The notes under the pieces: model-generated
What the model saw: only the letters and a program-made list of their open reading frames with translations
The model's database searches: none
Told to the model about the DNA's origin: nothing
In this document: positions 1 to 7,343 of the stretch, one piece after another
Position numbering within the stretch: the first letter of the stretch is position 1
How the letters are laid out: each line of letters opens with the position of its first letter
Program-made: the position numbers and the translations under genes
Source: H2-BAC3 sp045863035
Lineage (GTDB): Bacteria > Bacteroidota > Ignavibacteria > Ignavibacteriales > Ignavibacteriaceae
Direction: 5' to 3'
Assembly: GCA_045863035.1 (NCBI GenBank)
Contig: BTUV01000029.1
Location: forward strand, 1 to 30,116
Length of the DNA stretch: 30,116 nt

Positions 1-536
1 TTTGCCGGGTTCTGTATTGGAAAGAGGGGGCTTAAAAATTATATATTGTTCATTGCAAATTGGAAGCGGGGGCTTTGCAACTGTAGCATCGCCACTGTAT
101 CAGGAATTTCCTTTTTCCAAATTGCATCGTCAGCGATAAGGGTCTGACTCAATTTATTTTTTCCACAATTTATCACTAAAATTAGTATGACAAATTATGT
201 AAAAATCTGTGTTTTTAGATCGTATTCTTAGATTTTTACGATTTGGTCAGATTTTGGCAGAAGTCAGGAAGAATTTTCTGAATTGAGTTGCAGTTATATA
301 TTATAAACATCTACAACGGCCAATACCCTGACAACCGGGTAGAAGTGACAAATTAAGAACATCCAACATCTCAACCACCCCACAACCTCGTAGCTATGAC
401 CAATTAGCAGCAAACAATAATCATGACCACAATCTAAACCCTCAACGCGTGTTAGCCGTTAATAGGATACATAAACTATAGCCCGATTCAAACCCGCAAC
501 CCGAGTGACCCATTAATATGATTTACAACAATATTG
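1..536. other. Noncoding AT-rich region downstream of menD
   Basis: No convincing gene lies here. A plus-strand frame is open from base 1 to a TGA at 145-147 and runs off the left edge; its translation resembles no family I know. A perfect 10-bp inverted repeat (GTAAAAATCT at 199-208, its complement at 230-239) could form a hairpin. From about 326 to 520 four degenerate copies of a 30-35-base motif occur every 51-60 bases. The palindrome AACAATATTGTT (527-538) overlaps the menD stop codon. I see no clear rho-independent terminator for menD. Confidence 0.5.
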
Positions 537-2276
537 TTATATAAACAAATTTAAAAAAAACTCTTCTTCTGCCACTTTTCTCATACGAATCGTATCTTTA
601 ATTGATGTCTTACATTCAATAACATTACACCCATTAAAATCTCTGCCAAGAATCTCTGTGAGGTCCCTTATGGATTTCGGATTGTCATATCGTATATCCA
701 ACGCGGAAATTAGTTTCCGGTAATTCACCCCTGCCGGCGTATGATAATAATGTTTAACCATCTCAGGAAATCTTTTAACCGGCAGCATGTCAAAAATCTT
801 TCCCCCGCCGTTATTCAGCAGTACTATGGTCAGGCAAAGATTGCTCTGTTTTATAATCTGCAAAGATGTAAGATCATAAAAAAAAGAAACATCCCCGATA
901 ACCAAAAACGTTCTCGATGAACTTCCGGCTGCTATTCCTGCTGCCGAGGCAATAATTCCGTCAATACCGCTTGCGCCTCTGTTATGATACAGATTAAGTT
1001 GTTTACCTACAAGACCAGATATATAATCAAAATCCCTCGGCGGCATTGAATTAGATATCATAAGGGGATTACGAAACGTGCAATTTTCTGCTACAACTTT
1101 TATAATCTCAGCTTCGGTAAAAGGAAAACTCTCCAGACTTGTCCGTTTTGCTGTTTCGGCGGCCGCCTCAAGGGCGTTAATCCTTTCGTCATATCCGGAC
1201 TCAAAAAATCGCCTATTTTTTACTGCTCTGATTACTTCTTTAGTAAAGGATGCAATATCTGACCTGCAGAGGAAAACTTTGTTTCCGTATTCTCCCCTGA
1301 TTTTCCCGTCTTTATTAACAATTACTCTTGTGACACCTTTCATCGCAAGAATTTCTTCCCCTGCCTTTGAAACGGGAAGATTTCCAAACTGGAAAATAAT
1401 ATCAGGTCTTATATCATCTATGAATTTATCAGCATATAGGTGAAATGATTGAAATGTATATCTGCTCTGATGCTGTTTACTGATACCGGAAAAAGCATCA
1501 CACAAAACCGGTGCGTCAAACTTATCGCAAAGCCGGGCAATATATTCGGAGTCTTCTTTACTTTTTACCGCATCGGGTCCGCAGAAGATAAAGACGTGAA
1601 AAGCAGAATTAATTTCTTTCTTCAGGGCGGCAGACATTTTATAAGCAGGGGGAGAAATTTTTCTTTTCCGGTCAGCAATCCTGAGCGATTTTTTCAGTTT
1701 GTTCAATTCAGAAGCGGTGGGTGTATCCGTAATCGCATCCGGCTCAAAAGGTTTGTCAAATTGCAGATTCAGATGTACAGGACCTTCAAGCCCTCTATCA
1801 ATCAGGGCAGCAAGTTCATGAAAAACTCTTGCCATTTTCTTTACAGAACGTGCATCCGGTAAGGGGGGAGCTATATCCCACGCTTTAATAACATGACTGC
1901 CGTATATATTATTCTGATAAATCGTCTGATTAGCCCCCGTTCCCCTCAGTTTTGCCGGACGGTCAGCGGTTATAATGATTAGTGGTATTTTCTGAAAGAA
2001 TGATTCGATAACAGCAGGCAGATATTCCGCTGCGGCAGTTCCGGAGGTGCAATTCAAGATAACCGGCTTACCGGTACTTCTGGCTAATCCGGAGGCAAAA
2101 AATCCGGCAGCACGCTCATCAATGATGGAAAACGTTTTGAGCTTTTTGTGATGAGCAGCAGCAAAAGTGAGTGGAGTATTTCTGGAGCCAGGGGAAAGAA
2201 CTGCATATTCAATTTTTCTTGAAGTCAGGAAATCCAGTAACGCTTCTGAGAAAAATATATTACGATTGATTTGCAT
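537..2276 (-). CDS. menD: MenD, SEPHCHC synthase (menaquinone biosynthesis)
   Basis: Thiamine-diphosphate enzyme that joins isochorismate and 2-oxoglutarate, with loss of CO2, to form 2-succinyl-5-enolpyruvyl-6-hydroxy-3-cyclohexene-1-carboxylate; cytoplasmic. The 579-residue length is normal for MenD. The N-terminal SPGSRNTPLT motif (about residues 29-38) is the family hallmark. A C-terminal ThDP/Mg-binding stretch around residues 460-500 reads IGDVSFFYDL then NNGGGKIFDMLP, as in MenD proteins, and HNRGASGIDG lies just before it. The start codon sits inside the 3' end of menF (17-bp overlap), so the two genes are translationally coupled. No menB, menC, menE or menH follows in the window, so the rest of the pathway must lie elsewhere. 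Confidence 0.95.
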   Translation of the reverse strand: MQINRNIFFSEALLDFLTSRKIEYAVLSPGSRNTPLTFAAAHHKKLKTFSIIDERAAGFFASGLARSTGKPVILNCTSGTAAAEYLPAVIESFFQKIPLIIITADRPAKLRGTGANQTIYQNNIYGSHVIKAWDIAPPLPDARSVKKMARVFHELAALIDRGLEGPVHLNLQFDKPFEPDAITDTPTASELNKLKKSLRIADRKRKISPPAYKMSAALKKEINSAFHVFIFCGPDAVKSKEDSEYIARLCDKFDAPVLCDAFSGISKQHQSRYTFQSFHLYADKFIDDIRPDIIFQFGNLPVSKAGEEILAMKGVTRVIVNKDGKIRGEYGNKVFLCRSDIASFTKEVIRAVKNRRFFESGYDERINALEAAAETAKRTSLESFPFTEAEIIKVVAENCTFRNPLMISNSMPPRDFDYISGLVGKQLNLYHNRGASGIDGIIASAAGIAAGSSSRTFLVIGDVSFFYDLTSLQIIKQSNLCLTIVLLNNGGGKIFDMLPVKRFPEMVKHYYHTPAGVNYRKLISALDIRYDNPKSIRDLTEILGRDFNGCNVIECKTSIKDTIRMRKVAEEEFFLNLFI

Positions 2277-3609
2277 AAAGCAATGGCGCGGTAGCGGTTT
2301 TCAGTTTAACCGTGCTTTCTTCAAATTCCAATTCCGGATTTGAATTCCTTACGATGCCGCATCCCGCATAAGCCGCGAATACATTGCCCCTGAGCAGAAT
2401 AGATCTTATGGTTACCGCAAAGTCACAATCTCCGTTAAGAGTAAAGTAACCCATGATACCCGCATAATATCCGCGTGGTGCATTCTCAATTTGATTAATG
2501 ATCTGCGCCGCTTTCCCTTTTGGCGTACCGCAGACCGCCGGAGTCGGGAAAATGCTATGGACAAGACGAAGCACTGAGGAAAGCTCCGGGTGCTTCATGC
2601 TCCCTGAGATCATAGTCTTCAGATGAAATAGATTTTTCAATTTCTTGATCGTGGGCGTCTTGTCAAATTGTATATTCTGCGAGAAATGGGTAAGATTTTC
2701 TATCAGGAAATCACGGACAAGAATATGTTCATCCAGATCTTTTTCTGAGGTACTCAGAACCTCAGACATTTCCTGCTCATTATATACACCGTTTCTTTTA
2801 ATACTGCCGGCAATTGCCTCAGTATATATTCTGCCTTCGTTCACCGTCAGCAGCTTTTCCGGAGTGGCACCCATGAAGGCAGCATCGCCTGTGCGATAAT
2901 AATAGCCGGTATCGGTCGGATTTTCCATGTTCATCTCCGCGAAAATCTCCGCCGGGTTAGTAGGGTGAGGTAAAACTCCGGTAATTCTTCTTGCCAGTAC
3001 TACTTTTGAAACAGTTCCCTTTACAATTTCATCCTTTATATATTCCACCTTGTCAGCCCAGCCGCTGAATTCATCTTCCGGAAAAAATAATTCTTCAGCC
3101 GAAACCGGATTTATATATTCAGGGACAGCTTCCGGCGGGTCACTCTCAGCACCCGGAATCCTGACCGTCAGGATGGTTACTTTATTATCCGACTCAACAA
3201 CTAATTTAGCCGGAATAAACCATTCCGATTCGGGAAACCCTTTCCAATATGGGTCATTTGAAGCATCATCAAAGCCGGCAATACCAAGAAATAGCGGCAG
3301 ACGTCTTACTTCCTCAGGCAGAATTTCCTCATGCAGGGAAGCAAAAACAGCAGAAAGATCAGCAGGAGAAAAATTCCGGAGAATCAGTATTCTGCCAAAA
3401 GCTGAAATTACTGAACCAGAAGCTGCATCGCGGTATATGAAATCTGCACTTTGTCCAATTTCTTCAATAGAAGCAGAATCGTCAAAAGTCAGACTTGTTC
3501 TGTTAACCCTGGTAACCCTGAACTCTGCCCTGTTTAGGATTCCAATCAGCTTTTCTCGTATGACACCGGCATCTCTGCCGGAGAACGCTTCATCTTTTGT
3601 AAAAATCAT
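2260..3609 (-). CDS. menF: Isochorismate synthase (menaquinone-type)
   Basis: Converts chorismate to isochorismate, the first committed step to menaquinone. At 449 residues it has the length of MenF/EntC/DhbC enzymes. The C-terminal chorismate-binding domain is clear: KVVLARRITG near residue 200, a PTPAVCGTPKGKA motif near 355, then RGYYAGIMGYF and an AGCGIV segment with the acidic EFEES stretch near the end. The N-terminal ~150 residues are variable, as is usual. It lies upstream of and overlaps menD, so the pairing favours MenF over siderophore EntC. A -33/-7 type promoter lies directly upstream (3630-3662). The ATG at 3609 is the first possible start after that promoter. Confidence 0.93.
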   Translation of the reverse strand: MIFTKDEAFSGRDAGVIREKLIGILNRAEFRVTRVNRTSLTFDDSASIEEIGQSADFIYRDAASGSVISAFGRILILRNFSPADLSAVFASLHEEILPEEVRRLPLFLGIAGFDDASNDPYWKGFPESEWFIPAKLVVESDNKVTILTVRIPGAESDPPEAVPEYINPVSAEELFFPEDEFSGWADKVEYIKDEIVKGTVSKVVLARRITGVLPHPTNPAEIFAEMNMENPTDTGYYYRTGDAAFMGATPEKLLTVNEGRIYTEAIAGSIKRNGVYNEQEMSEVLSTSEKDLDEHILVRDFLIENLTHFSQNIQFDKTPTIKKLKNLFHLKTMISGSMKHPELSSVLRLVHSIFPTPAVCGTPKGKAAQIINQIENAPRGYYAGIMGYFTLNGDCDFAVTIRSILLRGNVFAAYAGCGIVRNSNPELEFEESTVKLKTATAPLLYANQS

Positions 3610-3629
3610 AATAAAATAAAATCAATCAT

Positions 3630-3662
3630 TAAATATACCGAGCTTGCAAAACTGTTACAAAA
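3630..3662 (-). promoter_or_regulatory. Candidate -33/-7 promoter of menFD
   Basis: Read on the minus strand: TTTTG, a 20-nt spacer (3638-3657), then TATATTTA at 3630-3637. This is one mismatch from the TAnnTTTG element of Bacteroidota-type primary sigma factors. It would start RNA roughly 15-20 nt before the menF ATG. The same spacing recurs before rsgA, the DedA-like gene and prmA. Confidence 0.5.
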
Positions 3663-3778
3663 GGACAATTCTCCTTTTTCATTATTAAATCGATGAAATG
3701 TGTGTATAATTTCATCATACCCCTGTAAAGAAAATCAACATATAAAAACCCTCAAAAATGTTCAAAAATCAACATTTT
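3658..3778. repeat. Three consecutive inverted repeats in the menF / respiratory-block spacer
   Basis: First, AAAAGGA, a 6-nt loop, TCCTTTT (about 3659-3678). Second, GATGAAAT (3692-3699), 9 nt, ATTTCATC (3709-3716). Third, AAAATGTT (3755-3762), 8 nt, AACATTTT (3771-3778). All arms are perfect. They lie between divergent genes, so they are unlikely to be terminators. Operator or enhancer sites for the NtrC-type activator encoded at 8912 are a plausible reading, since such sites are usually palindromic and lie 100-200 bp upstream of a sigma-54 promoter. Confidence 0.45.
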
Positions 3779-3908
3779 GCATTTTTAGAGCTTTGGGAGT
3801 GCTGAATTTATTTACATCCTATTGTAGAACAATTCACCCACCCGAAAAAGTTCATTCATAAACCATTGATTTATAAGGAGTTATGAGCGTGGGAATTTAA
3901 AATCCGCT

Positions 3909-3925
3909 TTGGTACGCTTTATGTA
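3909..3925 (+). promoter_or_regulatory. Candidate sigma-54 (-24/-12) promoter of the respiratory block
   Basis: TTGGTACG, CTTT, ATGTA matches the sigma-54 consensus TTGGCACG-N4-TTGCA at most positions. GG is kept at -24; the -12 GC is GT. It ends about 37 bp before the ATG at 3962. A TATAAT (3924-3929) overlaps it but has no good -35 at 17 bp. The sigma-54 reading is favoured because a sigma-54 activator is encoded in the same block. Confidence 0.45.
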
Positions 3926-3961
3926 TAATAGAGAGCAAACAACTTCTTAGGAGAAACAAAA

Positions 3962-4615
3962 ATGGTCACTATCTTAGTAATATTAACATTTGCACTATTC
4001 ATACTTGCTGATTTCCTCATTTTACGGAAACAGAAGAAAGTGCACCCCGCGATTGCTTCGGAGGAAGTATTCGATAAATCAACCCTCATTATACCGGCGA
4101 ATTTCTGGGTAGCAAAAAATCACCTCTGGCTGAAAGAAGCAAAAGAAGGCGTCTATCTTGGTATAGATGAATTTCTTGCAAAATCTCTCGGCAGGGTTAA
4201 AATGCATGCTCTTAAAAATGCCGGCGACATTGTAAAAAAGGGAGACCCCATTATGAAGCTCAGCTTTAATAAAGGAAAAACCCTTGTACTGAAATCACCG
4301 GTTGACGGTACTATTCAGAACGTAAACACAGTTGAAGGCATCGTTCATGACGATATCTACGACAAAAACTGGGCAATGATGCTGATTCCGGAGACTTCAA
4401 TATCCTCATTTAATTCGGTCATTCGCCCGGAAAAAGCCGCAAAATGGCTTAAAACTGAATTTTCACGATTCAAAGATTTTCTCTCTTTCAGCTTTAATGG
4501 TCATCCTGAGCTTGGTCTTACTATGATGGATGGTGGTAACATCATGGAAGGTGTTGCCGGACAGCTTTCTGAGGAAGATCTCAGATCATTTGAAAACGAC
4601 TTCCTTAAAATGTGA
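3962..4615 (+). CDS. Membrane-anchored GcvH-like (lipoyl/biotinyl-fold) domain protein
   Basis: 217 residues. One N-terminal membrane helix (about 3-21) is followed by basic residues (RKQKK), giving an uncleaved anchor. Residues ~48-122 resemble the glycine-cleavage H protein: H54-L-W, YLGIDEF (65-71), LG, KKGDPI, and SPVDGTIQNVN (112-122), which corresponds to the APVSGEVVEVN region of GcvH. The ESVKA lipoylation hairpin is not recognisable. The matching stretch reads NKGKTLVLK, with lysines at 104, 106 and 111, so the domain is probably not lipoylated. Residues 155-217 are of unknown function. A strong SD (AGGAG near 3949-3953) precedes the ATG. It is the first gene of the respiratory block and overlaps the next frame. 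It is not a working GcvH: no other gcv genes are nearby, and H proteins are soluble. A structural or scaffold role in the membrane complex is inference. Confidence 0.7.
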   Translation: MVTILVILTFALFILADFLILRKQKKVHPAIASEEVFDKSTLIIPANFWVAKNHLWLKEAKEGVYLGIDEFLAKSLGRVKMHALKNAGDIVKKGDPIMKLSFNKGKTLVLKSPVDGTIQNVNTVEGIVHDDIYDKNWAMMLIPETSISSFNSVIRPEKAAKWLKTEFSRFKDFLSFSFNGHPELGLTMMDGGNIMEGVAGQLSEEDLRSFENDFLKM

Positions 4616-4626
4616 GGACTACTGAA

Positions 4627-5394
4627 ATGGCAACTCAATATGGATTACTCTTTGATGTAACAGAGTGCGTTGGCTGCGGCGAATGTTACTCTGCATGCAA
4701 AGTGAAAAATGGATTAAAAGAGCCAAAAGAAGATTTTCTGACAGATCATCTCTCACAGCATACCTATACCACACTGGAAGACCATGACGGAAACTACATC
4801 CGCAGAATGTGTATGCACTGCGCTGACCCTGCTTGTGCCTCGGTCTGCCCTATTGCAGCTATTGTAAAAACCCCTGAAGGTCCGGTTGTTTATGACGGTG
4901 ATAAGTGCATGGGATGCCGCTACTGCATGCAGGCCTGCCCGCATCACATACCAAGATATGAATGGATGAGCAACACCCCTGTTATTCATAAGTGCACCAT
5001 GTGCTACGACCGTGTGAAAAACGGCGAACAAACAGCGTGCGCTGAGGCCTGCCCGACAGGTGCTACATTATTTGGAACTCTTGAGGAACTGAAGATTGAA
5101 GCCAAAAAGAGAATTGCCGAAAACCCGGATAAATACTATCCTGAGGTTTATGGCATGACCGAAGCCGGCGGAACCAATGTTCTGATTCTTTCTCCTGTCC
5201 CGTTTGATCAACTCGGTCTGGCAAGTAACCTTCCGAAAACTGCATTGCCGCAGCTCACTCAGCAGGCATTGGATAAAATTCCGGCAGTTGTTGGTGCAGG
5301 CAGTGTTTTCCTGACCGGAATGTACTGGCTGACAAAAAGGAAAAATCAGATATCAAAAGAAAAAAGCAATCGCTCTGAAGGAGTCGTAAAATGA
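4627..5394 (+). CDS. HybA/NrfC-type ferredoxin subunit with four 4Fe-4S sites
   Basis: Electron-transfer subunit of a membrane oxidoreductase. Four cysteine clusters appear in order: CVGCGECYSAC, CMHCADPACASVC, CMGCRYCMQAC, and CTMC followed by a CAEAC segment after a 12-residue gap. This is the four-cluster pattern of HybA, NrfC and DmsB. A short hydrophobic C-terminal segment (PAVVGAGSVFLTGMYWL) precedes a basic tail, as in HybA. No Tat signal is visible, unlike HybA and NrfC. A GTG at 4612 overlaps the previous stop, but the ATG at 4627 is preferred because a GAGG lies 9 nt before it. The stop overlaps the start of the HybB-like gene by 4 bases, so the two are coupled. It passes electrons between the quinone-reactive subunit and an unidentified partner. 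Confidence 0.88.
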   Translation: MATQYGLLFDVTECVGCGECYSACKVKNGLKEPKEDFLTDHLSQHTYTTLEDHDGNYIRRMCMHCADPACASVCPIAAIVKTPEGPVVYDGDKCMGCRYCMQACPHHIPRYEWMSNTPVIHKCTMCYDRVKNGEQTACAEACPTGATLFGTLEELKIEAKKRIAENPDKYYPEVYGMTEAGGTNVLILSPVPFDQLGLASNLPKTALPQLTQQALDKIPAVVGAGSVFLTGMYWLTKRKNQISKEKSNRSEGVVK

Positions 5395-6509
5395 AAAACA
5401 AAATAGTATCTCTGTTTACCTTCTGGAGAATTGTCGGCGTTGTTATAGTAATCTCCGGACTCTATTATACCTACATCCGTTTTACCCAGGGTATTGGTGC
5501 CGTTTCAAACCTTTCTGATGTATCCCCTTGGGGGCTTTGGATTGGTTTTGATATACTCTGCGGAGTCGGGCTTGCCGCGGGTGGTTTTACCATCTGTGCA
5601 GTAACCCATATTTTTAACATTGAGCGATTCAAACCCCTGACCCGCCCTGCTATCCTGACAGCGTTTCTGGGTTATGTGCTTGTTGTTGTTGCGCTCCTGA
5701 TTGACCTTGGGAAACCATGGAATATCTGGCATGCAATTATTATGTGGAACCCCCGTTCTGTGATGTTTGAAGTTGCATGGTGCGTTATGCTTTATACAAC
5801 AGTTCTGTTTCTTGAATTCAGTCCTGTTATTGTTGAACGTTTTAACCTTCAAAAACTGCAGACAATCCTGAAGAAGATTGCAGTTCCGGTTATGATACTC
5901 GGTGTGCTGCTTTCAACGCTGCATCAGTCATCATTGGGATCACTTTTCCTGATCGTTCCGCAGAAAATGCATCCGCTTTGGTACACACCGTTACTGCCGG
6001 TCTATTTCTATATGACTGCAATTGCAACCGGTTTTGCAATGGTTGTATTTGAATCATATCTGAGCTCAAGAGCTTTCGGTAAAGAGCTTGAACTGCCGTT
6101 GCTTTCAACATGCGGTCTTATAAGCGTCTCTACTCTCGGTATCTACTTCGTAGTTAAAATGACGGAACTTGCCATCAGTGGTAATATATCTTACATTTTT
6201 GCGGGAGATTTTCTCGCGAATATGTTCCTGGCTGAAATGCTGGTAGGGGTAATCATACCGGCCGCAATTCTTCTGAGCAAACACCGCAGAAGAAACCGCA
6301 CGTATCTTTACACAGGTATCATATTTGTGATAGCGGGATTTCTGATGAACAGAATGAATGTCGGCGTAACATCAATCTCAGTATATACAGGTACCAATTA
6401 CTTCCCGTCAGTAGGTGAGGTTGCAATTACTCTGATGATTGTGGTTTTCGGAATGATGGCATTCAAATTTGCAGTGAAGAATTTCCCGGTTTTTTCTGCT
6501 GATCATTAA
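5391..6509 (+). CDS. HybB/NrfD-family quinone-reactive membrane subunit
   Basis: 372 residues with about nine or ten hydrophobic helices. The SPWGLWIGFD then CGVGLAAGGFTI motif (about residues 45-67) is nearly that of HybB from hydrogenase 2, so it belongs to the HybB branch of the NrfD/PsrC family. Members exchange electrons and protons between menaquinone and the adjacent Fe-S subunit. The start overlaps the ferredoxin stop (ATGA-type). No hydrogenase large or small subunit, molybdoenzyme or multihaem cytochrome is found in the window, so the redox partner is unknown. Menaquinone genes lie divergently about 1.8 kb away. It could be part of a complex whose catalytic subunits are encoded elsewhere, or a reduced quinone-linked module acting on its own. 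Confidence 0.9.
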   Translation: MKNKIVSLFTFWRIVGVVIVISGLYYTYIRFTQGIGAVSNLSDVSPWGLWIGFDILCGVGLAAGGFTICAVTHIFNIERFKPLTRPAILTAFLGYVLVVVALLIDLGKPWNIWHAIIMWNPRSVMFEVAWCVMLYTTVLFLEFSPVIVERFNLQKLQTILKKIAVPVMILGVLLSTLHQSSLGSLFLIVPQKMHPLWYTPLLPVYFYMTAIATGFAMVVFESYLSSRAFGKELELPLLSTCGLISVSTLGIYFVVKMTELAISGNISYIFAGDFLANMFLAEMLVGVIIPAAILLSKHRRRNRTYLYTGIIFVIAGFLMNRMNVGVTSISVYTGTNYFPSVGEVAITLMIVVFGMMAFKFAVKNFPVFSADH

Positions 6510-6540
6510 TTGTCAATAATACAAACATAAAAGGTGCATC

Positions 6541-7224
6541 ATGAAAACTCAAACCGTAAAATCATGCCTCTGGTCTGACTGCGGTGTTATCAGTTTTCGG
6601 CTGTGCGAGCGCAGTTACCGGTGCAAAGAATGTCCGATTGAGCTGGCCTTAAAAAGCAAAGTCAGTGGTTATGATTATCAAGACAATGAACACCTGACGA
6701 CTCTGGAACTGACCCGAACTTTTTTAAGGAATCTGTTCTTCTCAGAAAGTTGTTTATACCTGAAGAATCATGTTGTCCTCAGACACATTATTTCCAACTC
6801 ATATCTTGCGGGTCTGAGTGATCTGATGCGCCTTTTATTTCTAAATTTTAATCTTTCAGTACTGCAAAGTGCGGGGAAGCTAAAAACCTCCCCGTATTTT
6901 CTTCTTTCCTCCCCCGAGTTCAGTTTCCGCATACCTTTGCCCGTTCACAATATTCTGTTTTCTCCGGAAGATGATTCTGCGATTGAGAATCAGTGGCAGT
7001 TGGTTGCGGAGGTGCCTGAGTTAACGGCTGATTTGCTGCTCCCAAAGAAAGAATACCTCTCGCAAAAAATGAACATTGTTGGTGAATTCCTGAATTATAT
7101 CGGAAAACTGCCTAAAGAATCCGATGAACAACCGGAAATGCCGGCTTTCCAGTATTCTTACGAGCTGATGGGTTCGGAAAACTTCATCAGAACTGCCTCA
7201 CTGCTGGGCGCAGAACCAATTTAA
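6541..7224 (+). CDS. Cys-rich protein with N-terminal five-cysteine motif, function unknown
   Basis: 227 residues. The N-terminus carries C9-x4-C14-x7-C22-x5-C28-x2-C31-P (CLWSDCG, then LCERSYRCKECP), probably a metal or Fe-S site. From memory, a similar segment (roughly C-x-W...GVV.YKLC...Y.C..CPFD.A) sits at the N-terminus of GcvH-like proteins in other anaerobes. Here it would be split from the GcvH-like gene at 3962 (inference). The remainder is mixed alpha/beta with no motif I recognise. It has no signal peptide or membrane helix and is probably cytoplasmic. An SD-like AAAGGTG precedes the ATG. It follows the HybB-like gene by 31 bp and is probably cotranscribed. A role as adaptor or redox relay to the kinase is possible but unproven. 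Confidence 0.6.
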   Translation: MKTQTVKSCLWSDCGVISFRLCERSYRCKECPIELALKSKVSGYDYQDNEHLTTLELTRTFLRNLFFSESCLYLKNHVVLRHIISNSYLAGLSDLMRLLFLNFNLSVLQSAGKLKTSPYFLLSSPEFSFRIPLPVHNILFSPEDDSAIENQWQLVAEVPELTADLLLPKKEYLSQKMNIVGEFLNYIGKLPKESDEQPEMPAFQYSYELMGSENFIRTASLLGAEPI

Positions 7225-7267
7225 TTCTCAATTCTAAGACAGTCCCCCCGCCAAAACCTTGTAAAAC

Positions 7268-7292
7268 TGTTGAAAAATCAATCATTTTAATT
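7268..7292 (+). promoter_or_regulatory. Motif shared with the spacer upstream of 3962
   Basis: TGTTGAAAAATCAA then TCATTTT closely matches TGTTCAAAAATCAACATTTT at 3759-3778; 13 of the first 14 bases agree. A shorter copy, AAAATCAACAT, lies at 3731-3741. The motif precedes both candidate sigma-54 promoters, so it may be the binding site of the regulator encoded at 8912. At 7268 it lies very close to the promoter, which is unusual for an enhancer site. Confidence 0.4.
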
Positions 7293-7299
7293 GATTTAT

Positions 7300-7316
7300 T
7301 CGGCACAATAATTGGT
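7300..7316 (+). promoter_or_regulatory. Candidate sigma-54 promoter of the histidine kinase gene
   Basis: TCGGCACA, ATAA, TTGGT against the consensus TTGGCACG-N4-TTGCA. GGCAC and the TT at -12 are kept; the -12 GC is GG. GG at 7302-7303 is followed by exactly 10 nt and then G at 7314. It lies about 28 bp before the kinase start. It would let the kinase and regulator be made, and possibly self-regulated, independently of the upstream genes. Confidence 0.4.
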
Positions 7317-7343
7317 AACACACAGTAACAATACTGTAGCACC

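Noticed and set aside
326..520. Integron attC relics
   Set aside because: One segment contains GTTAGCC, which is reminiscent of an attC core, but there is no consistent pair of core sites, no cassette genes and no integrase.
1078..1862. Plus-strand open frames opposite menD
   Set aside because: They are shadows of menD: low-complexity translations with no motif, no SD, and a strong gene on the other strand.
3659..3678. Rho-independent terminator (AAAAGGA hairpin followed by T-run)
   Set aside because: It lies upstream of both divergent genes and overlaps the menF promoter region, so no transcript from the window would end there.
3883..3900. Five-codon leader peptide (ATG AGC GTG GGA ATT TAA) with a good SD (AAGGAG)
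   Set aside because: It lies upstream of the best promoter candidate, so it would not be in the message, and it has no codon bias suggesting attenuation.
3962..4615. True glycine cleavage H protein
   Set aside because: It has a membrane anchor, no ESVKA lipoylation motif, and no gcvT or gcvP nearby.
4627..6509. Uptake hydrogenase operon (hybAB)
   Set aside because: No large or small hydrogenase subunit or maturation gene is present; only the electron-transfer pair is found.
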